64,000 nt of DNA from Ulvibacterium marinum (GTDB taxonomy: Bacteria > Bacteroidota > Bacteroidia > Flavobacteriales > Flavobacteriaceae): NCBI RefSeq assembly GCF_003626755.1, contig NZ_RBCJ01000004.1, positions 1 through 64,000 on the forward strand, written 5' to 3'. A program made the translations under genes and the position numbers. Under the pieces are notes generated by a model, which had not been told where the DNA came from, searched no databases, and saw nothing but the letters and a program-made list of their open reading frames with translations. Of this stretch, positions 7,336-18,000 are shown piece after piece; position 1 is the first letter of the stretch, and each line of letters opens with the position of its first letter.

Positions 7336-9276
7336 TTATTCTAGAATTATGAATTCCGATCTTCGGTTTAATTCATGTTCCGTATTGGAACATCTTACTC
7401 CATTTTCACATTGATTTACCAATTTGGTCTCTCCAAAGCCTTCACCTTCTAAACGATCTGAAGCAATTCCTTTGGAAATCATATAATTCACTGTGGACTC
7501 AGCTCTCTTTTGTGATAACCAAAGGTTATAGGAGTCCTTCCCTCTACTGTCAGTATGCGAGTTTACCTTAATCCTAAGACTTGGATATTTCTCCATTGCC
7601 GCTATCACCTTTTCCACTTCTACTTCCGAATCCTTCCGGATATTGTATTTGTCAAAATCAAAATAAATGGTGCTTAGCTGCAGTAATTTGGCCAAATCAT
7701 CCCCGAATCCGGCAGTAATCTTATCTCTTTCCAAATAAAAGTCCATTATTCTTGGTTTCCCATCAGATTTGCCCAAATACTCCTCGGAAGGCACGTAACC
7801 TTCCATTGAAGCCCTAACAAAATTACCCTGGTTACAATCGACCATAATAGAATATTTTCCTTCGGAATCGGTAATTGCAGTTAGAATTTCTTCATTGTTC
7901 TCATTGATGACCTTTATAGTAGCGCCAACAAGAACCTCATTCGATATTTTGTCCCTAACCGTTCCTGTAACTTGTTGATTGCAATCCAAAATCAATGGAA
8001 TGGTCTCCAAAAAACTATAGATATCGTCAGCTCCTTGTCCTTCCAATCTATTTGAAGCAAAATAGCCTTCTTTGGTCTCTTCATTGAAGATAAAGGTAAA
8101 ATCGTCTTTTTGACTATTCACGGGTTCCCCTACATTTACTACTGAACCGGTTAATCTATTCTTGGCAATTTTTGTGGCGAATACATCCAAGCCTCCAAGT
8201 CCAGGATGACCATCCGATGAAAAGTATAGCACTTCCTCACTTGTAATAAAAGGAAACGTTTCTCTTGCTTCCGTGTTTATAACAGTTCCTAAATTCACTG
8301 GAGTACCATAGGTGCCATCCTCGTTTAGGGTAGTTTTAAAAAGATCGGATTCCCCTAACGAACCTGGCATGTCGGAAGCAAAATATAGGGTCTTTTCATC
8401 GGGACTCAAGGCTGGATTGGCGACAGAATAGGCATCACTATTAAAAGGAAGTTCTTCAATATTGGTCCAAACCCCGTCGACAAGTTCTGCTTTAAAAATC
8501 TTGAGTCGTATTACTCCTTTTTCGTCCTTTTTGTATTTACCTTCAACAAAGTTGTTTCTTGTAAAATACAGGATATTTCCGTCCTTAGTAGTAACGGAAG
8601 TGGATTCGTGCAATCTTGTATTTACATTATCACTCAGCTTTGTTACCAAATTAGTCGAAATACTGTCGGCATTTACCTTGTATAGATCCAAAAAATCCTT
8701 TGCATTCCAAGTGTGCCTATATCTTGCAAAATTCCCCGTGTCACGATCCGAAGAAAAGATGAGTCCATCTTTGTAAAAGGATGGTGCAAAATCCGAATAC
8801 GGTGAGTTATACTGAAACTGAGCAATATTATACCGCCCCGAGTTTTCCTTGATCTCTTCCAGATAATTTTTCTCCTCGCTATATACAGCAGCCCTTAAAT
8901 CGTTAGTGGTAACTTCAGTGAACTTCACCATAATTGTATCGGCGCCATCGTAATCCCCAAGAGTTTTTAGGGTTTGGGCATATCTGAAATAATATTCAGG
9001 GCCAACTTCGGATGGGTACTCATTTACTAGTCTTTCATACGTTTTGGCCGCACCATCATAGTCCGCATTGAAATAATAGGAATTCCCTAACTTTTTTAGC
9101 AAATCTGCCGAGACATAGCCCTTTTCCAAAACCCTTTTGTAAATGTCAATTGCCGGGCTAAAGGAATAATCCTGATATTTTGCATTCGCCTTGGTAACCA
9201 ATCTTTCCTGGGCAATACTCTTAATTCCCAAAGAAAGAACCGTAATAAAAAGTAGTGATAGTATTTTTTTTACCAT
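7336..9276 (-). CDS. OmpA-family protein with TPR, PD40 and peptidoglycan-binding domains
   Basis: A 646-residue protein with signal peptide (MVKKILSLLFITVLSLGIKSIAQ). Residues about 25-130 are TPR-like helices. About 140-420 contain PD40/WD40-like blades (FSSDRDTG, NPALSPDEKTLYFASDMPG, YFSSDGHPGLGGLDVF, YFASNRLEGQGADDIYSF). About 430-505 form a carboxypeptidase regulatory-like beta fold (VTGTVRDKISNEVLVGATI). About 530-646 are an OmpA domain (IYFDFDKYNIR, NSHTDSRG, LSQKRAEST, LNRRSEF) that binds peptidoglycan. This architecture is typical of OmpA proteins encoded beside PorP/SprF and T9SS cargo. It lies 10 bases after the SprF gene and probably anchors that outer-membrane complex to the cell wall; the anchoring role is inference. 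Confidence 0.9.
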   Translation of the reverse strand: MVKKILSLLFITVLSLGIKSIAQERLVTKANAKYQDYSFSPAIDIYKRVLEKGYVSADLLKKLGNSYYFNADYDGAAKTYERLVNEYPSEVGPEYYFRYAQTLKTLGDYDGADTIMVKFTEVTTNDLRAAVYSEEKNYLEEIKENSGRYNIAQFQYNSPYSDFAPSFYKDGLIFSSDRDTGNFARYRHTWNAKDFLDLYKVNADSISTNLVTKLSDNVNTRLHESTSVTTKDGNILYFTRNNFVEGKYKKDEKGVIRLKIFKAELVDGVWTNIEELPFNSDAYSVANPALSPDEKTLYFASDMPGSLGESDLFKTTLNEDGTYGTPVNLGTVINTEARETFPFITSEEVLYFSSDGHPGLGGLDVFATKIAKNRLTGSVVNVGEPVNSQKDDFTFIFNEETKEGYFASNRLEGQGADDIYSFLETIPLILDCNQQVTGTVRDKISNEVLVGATIKVINENNEEILTAITDSEGKYSIMVDCNQGNFVRASMEGYVPSEEYLGKSDGKPRIMDFYLERDKITAGFGDDLAKLLQLSTIYFDFDKYNIRKDSEVEVEKVIAAMEKYPSLRIKVNSHTDSRGKDSYNLWLSQKRAESTVNYMISKGIASDRLEGEGFGETKLVNQCENGVRCSNTEHELNRRSEFIILE

Positions 9277-9286
9277 TTGTCCGGTT

Positions 9287-10258
9287 TTAAAAGAAACGAG
9301 GTGACACCAATCTTTGGAAGGACTTTACCAATTCGACCCTCAAAAATACTTCAAAAGATCCATCGTTAAATTGAGTGCCTCCCAAATCCGTAGTTTCCCT
9401 ATCATATGCCAGCCCCAACATCAACTGATCGGTTATCTGAAAGCCAAGTAAACCGCTAATGGCAGCATCCCAACGATAAGCGGCTCCAAAAGAAAATTTT
9501 TCATTGAACAGAAAGCTAGCCGATAGATCCAATTGTAAAGGGGCACCTCCGACGACTTTAGTCAACAATGCCGGTTTAAACTTAAGATTGCTATTTAAAT
9601 CGAATACATATCCGGTTATTAAATAAAAATTGATTCTCTCTTGAGAAAGAAACTGTACGGAATTGGCATCTCTTTGAGAGTTATCAAAGTAATCAGTCTC
9701 CAATATATTCGGCGCTGATAGGCCAGCATAAAACCTATTTGTATGGTAATATACCCCCAAGCCAAAATTTGGCGAGAACCTGTTGTCAATATTGTCTCCA
9801 GCTATTGGTTCATCATCAAAATTATTTAAACCATTAAAGTCCAGACTAAGTAAATTCCCCCCTACTTTTAAACCAAAGGAAAGTTTTGCATCCAGGGCCA
9901 CATCTATGGTGTAAGATATCATGGCATCCAAATAGGTTTCGGAAACAACGCCATCACCAATGTTATCATTCACCACAGAGATACCATAACCCAACTTGCT
10001 GTTTCTAATTGGGGAATGAAGATTCAAAGTAAACGTTTCGGGCGCCCCATCCAAACCTACCCATTGGGACCTGTATAAGGCGGCTAAACTGAGTTGACCT
10101 CTTGACCCGGCATATCCAGGATTCACGGTCATCGTATTGTACATGTACTGCGTATATTGTGCATCTTGTTGTCCAACCACCTCATGTACAAAAATGAAGA
10201 CAAAAAAACCACTTGCCAGTAAACTCTTAAGTTTAGTCATATTCAGTCTCAATATCAT
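9287..10258 (-). CDS. PorP/SprF family type IX secretion membrane protein
   Basis: A 323-residue outer-membrane beta-barrel protein of the PorP/SprF family. Hallmarks are the N-terminal signal peptide followed by [20 protein letters not shown], then [20 protein letters not shown] and a C-terminal [15 protein letters not shown] strand region. Its ATG overlaps the stop of the upstream cargo gene (ATGA, 10255-10258), so translation is probably coupled. A second Met lies at 10240. Family members are needed for secretion or surface attachment of specific T9SS cargo, as SprF is for SprB. Here the likely client is the adjacent 812-residue protein. Confidence 0.9.
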   Translation of the reverse strand: MILRLNMTKLKSLLASGFFVFIFVHEVVGQQDAQYTQYMYNTMTVNPGYAGSRGQLSLAALYRSQWVGLDGAPETFTLNLHSPIRNSKLGYGISVVNDNIGDGVVSETYLDAMISYTIDVALDAKLSFGLKVGGNLLSLDFNGLNNFDDEPIAGDNIDNRFSPNFGLGVYYHTNRFYAGLSAPNILETDYFDNSQRDANSVQFLSQERINFYLITGYVFDLNSNLKFKPALLTKVVGGAPLQLDLSASFLFNEKFSFGAAYRWDAAISGLLGFQITDQLMLGLAYDRETTDLGGTQFNDGSFEVFLRVELVKSFQRLVSPRFF

Positions 10259-12693
10259 TTGCTAATGTATATGTAACCATCTTCGACAGTATGGCTTTGA
10301 GACCCTGTCAATTGGTATTCAAATATATAAAAATATACCCCGGCCGGAAGATAGTCATTTACGCTTAGTGTAGACCTTCCTTTAGACCTTCCATCAAATA
10401 CGTTATTTTGATTATTATAGTTGGTTCCTTCATATACCTTTACTCCCCATCTATTAAAAATCTGTAATGAGTTATTATCCACTAACTCAAGTCCACGTAT
10501 AAAAAGAAAGTCATTGTCTCCATCCTCATTGGGAGTAACCAATTGATTCACCTCCACCTTATTATCCGGATCAAGATAGTCCGGGGTGCCGTCGTTGTCC
10601 GTGTCGTCGTCGGTGGGATCCCCGTCGTTGTCGGCGTCCTCGTCCGGCGTATCTATACCGTCGCCGTCGTCGTCAAGGTCCCTATAGTTCACGTCCTCCG
10701 TGCCGTCCGTGTCCGGCAGGTCGTTCGCCGGGTCGTCGATCTCGTCGTTCACGTCGAAGCCGTCATTGACGTCGCTACCCTCGTAGCCGTCGTCAAGGCC
10801 GTCGCCGTCAGTGTCGGTGCCCGTATAAGCCTGGTCCGGCACCCCGTCGAAGTCGAAGTCGTTACCCTCGTTGTTGTCCGGCACAAGGTCGTTGTCCGTG
10901 TCCATGTCAAGATAGTCCGGCTCGTCGGTGCCGTCGGTGTTCACCGGTGTAAGCCCATCGGGATAGGCCGAGTTGACACCGTCGTTCGAGGCATAGGTCG
11001 CCGCGTCGTCGTCGTTGGGGGCGATATAGCCGTCGGTGGTCTGCGCCTCCACGTTATCGGGGATGCCGTCGTCGTCCGAGTCGATGTCCAAGTGGTCGGG
11101 GTAACCGTCCGAGTCGCTGTCGAGCGGGTCGGTCAGCGGGTCGCCGTCGCCGTCAAGGTCGGGATCCTCGGTCGTGTCAAGGATGCCGTCGTTATCGTCG
11201 TCAAGGTCGACGCTGTCAGGTACCCCGTCGCCATCAGTGTCGGGACCGCCGTCCGGATCAAGATAGTCCGGGGTGCCGTCGTTGTCCGTGTCGTCGTCGG
11301 TGGGATCCCCGTCGTTGTCGGCGTCCTCGTCCGGCGTATCTATACCGTCGCCGTCGTCGTCAAGGTCCCTATAGTTCACGTCCTCCGTGCCGTCCGTGTC
11401 CGGCAGGTCGTTCGCCGGGTCGTCGATCTCGTCGTTCACGTCGAAGCCGTCATTGACGTCGCTACCCTCGTAGCCGTCGTCAAGGCCGTCGCCGTCAGTG
11501 TCGGTGCCCGTATAAGCCTGGTCCGGCACCCCGTCGAAGTCGAAGTCGTTACCCTCGTTGTTGTCCGGCACAAGGTCGTTGTCCGTGTCCATGTCAAGAT
11601 AGTCCGGCTCGTCGGTGCCGTCGGTGTTCACCGGTGTAAGCCCATCGGGATAGGCCGAGTTGACACCGTCGTTCGAGGCATAGGTCGCCGCGTCGTCGTC
11701 GTTGGGGGCGATATAGCCGTCGGTGGTCTGCGCCTCCACGTTATCGGGGATGCCGTCGTCGTCCGAGTCGATGTCCAAGTGGTCGGGGTAACCGTCCGAG
11801 TCGCTGTCGAGCGGGTCGGTCAGCGGGTCGCCGTCGCCGTCAAGGTCGGGATCCTCGGTCGTGTCAAGGATGCCGTCGTTATCGTCGTCAAGGTCGACGC
11901 TGTCAGGTACCCCGTCGCCATCAGTGTCGGGGCAAGCCACAGGTTGCAGGTTCAACCAAACACCATTTTGAATACTTTCAGAGGTAGTATAAAATTCAAT
12001 AGCGGTAACCGTAGATTGTGAAACCCAAGTAATCCTTTCGGGTGCCTCATTGCCTACCGTAACATTATTCACAAAAAAATCATCTCCTACATTTCCTTCA
12101 ACCATGCCTGCCGGTAAAGTTACCGTTTGTATATACTGAGTGCCGTCCAAGGCTATAATACCATCTCTTTTTCTACCGGGAATAATAGGTGAATGACTCG
12201 CCGTAACCTTAACAGGAATAGTACCAGAAAATGTAAAAGTAATTGGGAACCCATCCCTTACGGAAAAGGTTGTACCAGTGGAATTTGTACTTCCGCCCGT
12301 AAAACTCACAAGAATACTCCCCATCGGAAGACCCCATTTGGAACTGACATCAACGTCCGTGGCAGAAAGGCTCCCATCGAAGATGCCTCCCGAAAGTCCA
12401 AACTCGGAGGGGGAAACTCCCTTGAATTCAGGATTGGAACATCCTGAAGTATTCGAAATTTCATATTTATTAGAATCTACAGATGTATAATCTGTAGCAA
12501 AATTCCCTTCACGATCTTTAAAGCTTGTTTCATTGTTGCCTTCCTTATCTCTATCAAAATAGGTGGTTAAAACCTTAATATTTGAATTGGACTTGGCAAA
12601 GGACGACGTTGGTGGCATCAAAAAAAGGATAATGGCCAAAACAAGAGCAAAAGTAAAACCGTTTCCCTTTTTTAAGAACGTAATATTTTCCAT
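10255..12693 (-). CDS. T9SS type B cargo with Asp-rich calcium-binding repeats
   Basis: An 812-residue protein. The signal peptide region is [20 protein letters not shown] to about residue 34 (SSFAKS). Residues about 60-250 form a non-repetitive beta-rich domain. Residues about 253-710 are thrombospondin type 3-like Asp repeats ([40 protein letters not shown]), which normally bind Ca2+. The last 90 residues ([51 protein letters not shown]) are the gliding-motility-associated C-terminal domain, a type B T9SS sorting signal. It lies first in an operon with SprF-like and OmpA-like genes. Most of the Asp region is an exact internal duplication. Confidence 0.92.
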   Translation of the reverse strand: MENITFLKKGNGFTFALVLAIILFLMPPTSSFAKSNSNIKVLTTYFDRDKEGNNETSFKDREGNFATDYTSVDSNKYEISNTSGCSNPEFKGVSPSEFGLSGGIFDGSLSATDVDVSSKWGLPMGSILVSFTGGSTNSTGTTFSVRDGFPITFTFSGTIPVKVTASHSPIIPGRKRDGIIALDGTQYIQTVTLPAGMVEGNVGDDFFVNNVTVGNEAPERITWVSQSTVTAIEFYTTSESIQNGVWLNLQPVACPDTDGDGVPDSVDLDDDNDGILDTTEDPDLDGDGDPLTDPLDSDSDGYPDHLDIDSDDDGIPDNVEAQTTDGYIAPNDDDAATYASNDGVNSAYPDGLTPVNTDGTDEPDYLDMDTDNDLVPDNNEGNDFDFDGVPDQAYTGTDTDGDGLDDGYEGSDVNDGFDVNDEIDDPANDLPDTDGTEDVNYRDLDDDGDGIDTPDEDADNDGDPTDDDTDNDGTPDYLDPDGGPDTDGDGVPDSVDLDDDNDGILDTTEDPDLDGDGDPLTDPLDSDSDGYPDHLDIDSDDDGIPDNVEAQTTDGYIAPNDDDAATYASNDGVNSAYPDGLTPVNTDGTDEPDYLDMDTDNDLVPDNNEGNDFDFDGVPDQAYTGTDTDGDGLDDGYEGSDVNDGFDVNDEIDDPANDLPDTDGTEDVNYRDLDDDGDGIDTPDEDADNDGDPTDDDTDNDGTPDYLDPDNKVEVNQLVTPNEDGDNDFLFIRGLELVDNNSLQIFNRWGVKVYEGTNYNNQNNVFDGRSKGRSTLSVNDYLPAGVYFYIFEYQLTGSQSHTVEDGYIYISK
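10565..11932 (-). repeat. Two copies of a 687-bp unit inside the T9SS cargo gene
   Basis: The string tccggatcaagatagtccgg begins at 10565 and again at 11252, a period of 687 bases (229 codons). Reading the two copies side by side I see no difference over at least several hundred bases. Divergence appears only at the far edge, near 11240 and 11925. The unit is 39 of 60 GC at 10681-10740, clearly above the flanking N-terminal part of the same gene. A recent tandem duplication or ongoing gene conversion would explain the identity. Confidence 0.93.
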
Positions 12694-13104
12694 AAATGTT
12701 AGTTTAAATTAGAAAACTAATCACCATGGCTGTAGGAGTTAAAAACGTAAGATGTTCGGGGCCGTTTTTAAATGAAATATCTATGCAAGATATATCTAAA
12801 AATTCGTTCAACAAATTCTTTGGGAAGCATTCAACCCATAATATCTTTTAATAACATGTTTATTCGGTAAAACGCAAAAAACCGATTTTTTTAATTATTA
12901 TCTAAATACGTTGAATCTTAAACAAAAGATTACTTTTCTCATCAAAATCGATTAATAAAGTATTTAATCGATAGAAAATGCATTTGGAATTGGATTTTTA
13001 TTTGAACCGTTTAATGGCTGGATTCCCTAAAATTACCTATTCCATAAAAAGATGGAATGACGAATAACCTATAATTTTAACTTACTTTTGCCGAAATTTT
13101 TCAA
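12694..13104. other. Divergent intergenic region with a 9-bp inverted repeat
   Basis: A 411-base AT-rich gap between the cargo gene (minus) and prfC (plus). It contains a perfect inverted repeat, ATCGATTAA (12947-12955) and TTAATCGAT (12964-12972), with an 8-base spacer. A weaker hairpin TTAGTTT/AAAACTAA lies at 12708-12729, close to the cargo start. No gene is seen. Confidence 0.55.
13083..13090 (+). promoter_or_regulatory. -7 promoter box of prfC
   Basis: TACTTTTG matches TAnnTTTG exactly and lies 14 bases before the prfC ATG, so the untranslated leader would be very short. No good TTTG was found 19-21 bases upstream, so the call rests on the -7 box alone. Confidence 0.4.
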
Positions 13105-14694
13105 ATGAGTTTTAAGACCCAAATCCAAAAGCGACGGACTTTTGGGATAATATCACATCCGGATGCCGGAAAAACCACCTTAACGGAAAAGCTTTTGCTT
13201 TTCGGTGGTGCCATCCAAGAAGCAGGTGCCGTAAAGAGTAACAAGATAAAGAAATCCGCCACTAGCGATTTCATGGAGATTGAACGGCAACGTGGAATTT
13301 CTGTGGCTACATCGGTATTGGCATTTTTGTACAAGGACAAGAAGATAAACATTTTGGATACGCCAGGCCACAAGGACTTTGCCGAGGATACTTTTAGGAC
13401 ACTTACTGCTGTGGACAGTGTAATTGTAGTAATAGATGTGGCAAAAGGTGTGGAGGAACAGACCAAAAAATTAGTGGAAGTATGTAGAATGCGTAATATT
13501 CCAATTATTGTCTTTATCAACAAATTGGACAGGGAGGGGAAAGACGCCTTCGACCTTTTGGATGAACTTGAACTAAAATTGGGTTTATCCATAACCCCAC
13601 TTAGTTTTCCCATAGGCATGGGTTATGATTTCAAGGGTATTTATAATATTTATGAAAAGAACATTAATCTCTTTAGTGGCGACAATAAGAAGAATATTGA
13701 GGATACTATAGCCTTCAATGATATCACAAATCCCGAACTGGAGACTATTATAGGAAGTGCAGCAGCCAAAACCTTACGGGATAATCTGGAACTCGTAGAG
13801 GGTGTTTATCCTGACTTTGACAAGGAAAAGTACTTGGAAGGCAAGCAGCAACCCGTATTTTTTGGGTCTGCTTTAAATAATTTTGGAGTACGGGAGCTAT
13901 TGGATTGTTTTATAGAAATTGCACCTCCTCCAAGGGCCAAAATGGCTGAAGAACGTTTAGTGGAAGCTCTTGAACCGGATATGACCGGATTCGTATTTAA
14001 AATCCATGCCAATATGGATCCAAAGCACCGGGATCGCTTGGCCTTCATAAAAATTGTTTCGGGCACATTTGAACGCAATAGGCCTTATTTGCATGTCCGC
14101 AATGGCAAAAAGCTAAAATTCTCTAGTCCAAATGCCTTTTTCGCAGAGAAAAAGGAAATAGTGGATATTTCGTATCCCGGTGATATTGTTGGCTTACATG
14201 ATACAGGAAATTTCAAAATAGGTGATACCTTAACCGAAGGTGAAAATTTACACTATAAAGGAATTCCAAGTTTTTCACCGGAGCATTTCCGGTACATAAA
14301 CAATGCAGATCCCATGAAAGCCAAGCAATTAAATAAGGGTATCGATCAGTTGATGGATGAAGGGGTAGCGCAGTTGTTCACACTTGAAATCAACAATCGT
14401 AAGGTAATCGGTACCGTTGGAGCACTTCAATTTGAGGTCATTCAGTATCGTCTGGAACATGAATATGGGGCCAAGTGCACTTACGAAAACTTTCCGGTGC
14501 ACAAGGCTTGTTGGATCGACCCTGAAAATTCAAAAAGCGAAGAGTTCAAGGAGTTCAGTAGGGTAAAACAAAAATTTTTAGCGAAGGATAAAAAGGGCCA
14601 GTTGGTATTCTTAGCGGATTCCCAATTTTCCCTGCAGATGACACAACAGAAGTACCCTTCCGTAAAATTACATTTTACTTCAGAGTTTGATTGA
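13105..14694 (+). CDS. prfC: Peptide chain release factor 3
   Basis: A 529-residue GTPase that recycles RF1/RF2 from the ribosome after termination. G motifs: P-loop HPDAGKTT (residues 18-25), switch I ERQRGISV (60-67), DTPGH (85-89), NKLD (139-142). An RF3-specific segment [11 protein letters not shown] follows the G domain. The C-terminal part has the EF-G-like domain II ([17 protein letters not shown]) and domain III ([21 protein letters not shown]). Length matches E. coli RF3 (529). It stands alone, divergent from the surface locus and convergent with DUF3467. Confidence 0.97.
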   Translation: MSFKTQIQKRRTFGIISHPDAGKTTLTEKLLLFGGAIQEAGAVKSNKIKKSATSDFMEIERQRGISVATSVLAFLYKDKKINILDTPGHKDFAEDTFRTLTAVDSVIVVIDVAKGVEEQTKKLVEVCRMRNIPIIVFINKLDREGKDAFDLLDELELKLGLSITPLSFPIGMGYDFKGIYNIYEKNINLFSGDNKKNIEDTIAFNDITNPELETIIGSAAAKTLRDNLELVEGVYPDFDKEKYLEGKQQPVFFGSALNNFGVRELLDCFIEIAPPPRAKMAEERLVEALEPDMTGFVFKIHANMDPKHRDRLAFIKIVSGTFERNRPYLHVRNGKKLKFSSPNAFFAEKKEIVDISYPGDIVGLHDTGNFKIGDTLTEGENLHYKGIPSFSPEHFRYINNADPMKAKQLNKGIDQLMDEGVAQLFTLEINNRKVIGTVGALQFEVIQYRLEHEYGAKCTYENFPVHKACWIDPENSKSEEFKEFSRVKQKFLAKDKKGQLVFLADSQFSLQMTQQKYPSVKLHFTSEFD

Positions 14695-14704
14695 AACAAA
14701 ACAT

Positions 14705-15016
14705 CTATGCCTCGCCCGTAGGCCCAAAATTGATGGGAATTGGAGGCTGTTCATAGTCCTTTATAGTCCCATGTGCTTTTTCAAAACGGTTTACATTGTC
14801 ATTCAAGGCTTTGAGGAATTTTTTTGCATGCTGTGGAGTCAGTATAATCCTACTTTTAACTTTTGCCTTGGGTGCCCCTGGCATCATACTTATGAAATCG
14901 ACCACGAATTCAGAGATCGAATGATTGATAATGGCCAAGTTTGAGTAGGTTCCTTCGGCCATTTTTTCATCCAATTCTATATTGATCTGTTTTTGCTTTT
15001 GCTCTTTTTCGTCCAT
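14705..15016 (-). CDS. DUF3467 protein
   Basis: A 103-residue soluble protein matching the DUF3467 family: a charged N-terminus rich in Lys and Gln, then INIELDEKMAEGTYSNLAII, FVVDFISMMPG, KSRIILTPQHAKKFLKALND and a Pro-rich end PPIPINFGPTG. Members are widespread in Bacteroidota and usually lie next to rpoC, as here (49 bases after its stop, beyond a terminator). Function is unknown. It ends 10 bases from prfC, convergent. Confidence 0.88.
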   Translation of the reverse strand: MDEKEQKQKQINIELDEKMAEGTYSNLAIINHSISEFVVDFISMMPGAPKAKVKSRIILTPQHAKKFLKALNDNVNRFEKAHGTIKDYEQPPIPINFGPTGEA

Positions 15017-15028
15017 AGCTACAAAAAA

Positions 15029-15058
15029 TAAACCCTCGATAAAATTTACCGAGGGTTT
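15029..15058 (-). terminator. Intrinsic terminator of rpoC
   Basis: On the minus strand AAACCCTCG (15050-15058) pairs with CGAGGGTTT (15031-15038 plus flank), then a T-rich run toward 15023. It lies between the rpoC stop and the DUF3467 start and ends the long ribosomal/RNA polymerase operon. Confidence 0.8.
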
Positions 15059-15064
15059 TTGATT

Positions 15065-18000
15065 TTAGAATTTTAAAGCTTCTTTGCGTGCCATAATTTC
15101 ATCGTATTCCTCTTTGGAACCTACGATAATGTTTTCATAGTCCCGCATTCCCGTACCAGCCGGAATCTTATGTCCGACAATTACGTTTTCCTTCAATCCT
15201 TCCAAAGTATCTACCTTTCCGCTTACCGCGGCTTCGTTCAACACTTTTGTAGTTTCCTGAAAGGAAGCCGCAGAAATGAAAGACTTGGTTTGCAAGGACG
15301 CACGTGTAATTCCTTGAAGAATCGGTGTTGCGGTAGCCGCAACTGCATCTCGCGCTTCTACCAAGGTCTTGTCCGCACGCCTCAGAATGCTATTTTCATC
15401 CCTCATTTCACGAGCGGTAATTATCTGTCCAGCTTTTAGGTTTTCGGACTCTCCTGCATCTATGATCACTTTTTTGCCGAAAATCTCATCGTTCTCTTTA
15501 ATAAAGTCAGACTTGTGAACCAACTGGTTCTCCAGGAAGATGGTATCTCCCGGATCTTCGATCCGAACTTTTCGCATCATCTGCCGTACCACTACTTCAA
15601 AGTGCTTGTCGTTGATCTTTACACCTTGTAGGCGGTAAACCTCTTGAACTTCATTTACCAAGTATTGTTGTACCGCGGAAGGCCCTTTTATAGCTAAAAT
15701 ATCCTCTGGTGTAATAGACCCATCGGACAGCGGCATACCCGCACGGACATAATCGTTCTCCTGAACCAAAATCTGATTGGACAACTTCACCAAGTATTTC
15801 TTGATCTCGCCCAATTTAGATTCAATGATAATTTCCCGATTACCTCTTTTGATCTTGCCAAAGGAAACCACACCATCAATCTCGGATACTACTGCCGGAT
15901 TAGAAGGATTTCTTGCTTCAAATAATTCGGTCACCCTTGGAAGTCCACCTGTAATATCCCCGGCTTTGGCCGACTTACGTGGAATCTTAACCAAAATCTT
16001 ACCCTCTTGAATCTTATCCCCATCATCTACCATAATATGGGAACCGACAGGTAGGTTGTACGAACGTAAAATCTCATCCTTATCGTTCTTGATCAATAAA
16101 GTGGGAATCAATTTTTTGTTTCTGGATTCGGAAATAACCTTCTCTTGGAAACCGGTTTGTTCATCGATTTCGACCTGATAGGTAACACCCTGTTCAATAT
16201 TCTCATAGGCAATTTTTCCAGGAAATTCCGAGACAATGACACCGTTATAGGGATCCCACTGGCAAACTACATCTCCTTTTTTGATATTTGCCCCATTTTT
16301 TATGAATAGTTGGGAGCCATAAGGAATGTTATTATTACTCAAGGTTATTCCTGTCTTGGTGTCGACTATCTTTATTTCAGAAGTCCTTGAAATCACAATT
16401 TCAGCGGCATTACCGTCACTATCCTGACCTTTGACAGTCCTTAGGTCCTCAATTTCCGCAGTACCATCAAACTTCGCCATTAATTTATTGTCCTCGGATA
16501 TGTTTCCGGCAATACCTCCCACGTGGAAAGTACGCAAAGTAAGCTGTGTCCCCGGTTCACCGATGGACTGGGCGGCCACTACACCAACAGCCTCTCCACG
16601 TTGTACCATTTTATTTGTAGAAAGATTTCTTCCGTAACATTTGGCACAGATTCCTTGAGGGGCCTCACAAGTTAAGGCGGAACGCACTTCTACTTTTTCA
16701 ACAGGGGATTCCTCAATTTTCTTAATATCGGATTCCATAATCTCCTGACCTGCCTCCAATAACAACTCTTCCGTCAAAGGGTTATAAACGTCATGTAAGG
16801 ATACTCTTCCTAGAATACGTTCACCTAAGGATTCTACAACTTCCTCGTTCTTTTTCAAAGCTTCTACTTCAACACCACGAAGCGTTTCGCAATCCTCGAT
16901 ATTAATAATCACATCTTGGGAAACGTCCACTAAACGTCTTGTCAAATATCCAGCATCTGCAGTTTTTAAGGCTGTATCCGCCAAACCTTTACGGGCACCG
17001 TGAGTGGAAATAAAATACTCCAAGATGGAAAGACCTTCCTTAAAGTTGGAAAGAATGGGATTCTCAATAATCTCACCACCTCCGGCTGTCGACTTCTTCG
17101 GTTTTGCCATTAATCCACGCATTCCGGTAAGCTGGCGTATCTGTTCTTTTGAACCCCTAGCACCGGAATCGAGCATCATATACACCGAATTAAATCCTTG
17201 CTGATCCTCACGGATACGTTTCATAGCCAATTCGGTCAGCATGGCATTAGTGGATGTCCAAACATCAATTACCTGGTTATAACGTTCGTTATTGGTGATA
17301 AGCCCCATATTATAATTGGCCATAATAGCGTCTACCTGACCATTGGCATCGTCTATCATTCCATGTTTTTCTTGTGGGATAATAATATCTCCCAAACTAA
17401 AGGAAAGTCCACCTTTAAAGGCAAACTCATATCCCATAGTCTTAATCTTGTCCAGGAATTCAGCCGTTGTAGGAACATCGGTTACCGCAAGAATCTTTCC
17501 AATGATGTCCCTTAGGGCCTTTTTGTTCAAAACGCTATTTACATATCCGGCCTGCTCAGGTACTTCCATATTAAAAAGTACCCTACCCACGGTAGTTTCC
17601 ACTATTTGGTTGACCAATTCCCCTTCTTCATTAAAATCTTTGGTCCTCACCTTTATACCCGCGTTAAGGTCTACCATGCCTTCATTAAAAGCGATTTCAA
17701 CCTCTTCATCCGAGTAAAAAGTGAGTCCTTCGCCTTTTACGGGAACTTCTGGTGTAGACTTTCTCTCCTTGGTCATATAATACAGACCCAATACCATATC
17801 CTGGGAAGGTACGGTAATCGGTGAACCGTTAGCGGGGTTCAAAATATTGTGTGAAGCCAACATTAATAGCTGAGCTTCCAATATGGCCTCTGGGCCCAGT
17901 GGCAAGTGAACCGCCATTTGGTCCCCATCAAAATCCGCATTAAAGGCAGTACATACCAAAGGGTGAAGACGAATTGCCTTGCCCTCGATCAGTTTTGGTT

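Noticed and set aside
10543-12021. A 492-codon Val/Arg-rich frame on the plus strand
   Set aside because: It is opposite the Asp-rich calcium repeats; GTC and GTG codons are the complements of GAC and CAC. The minus-strand gene has signal peptide and T9SS domain.
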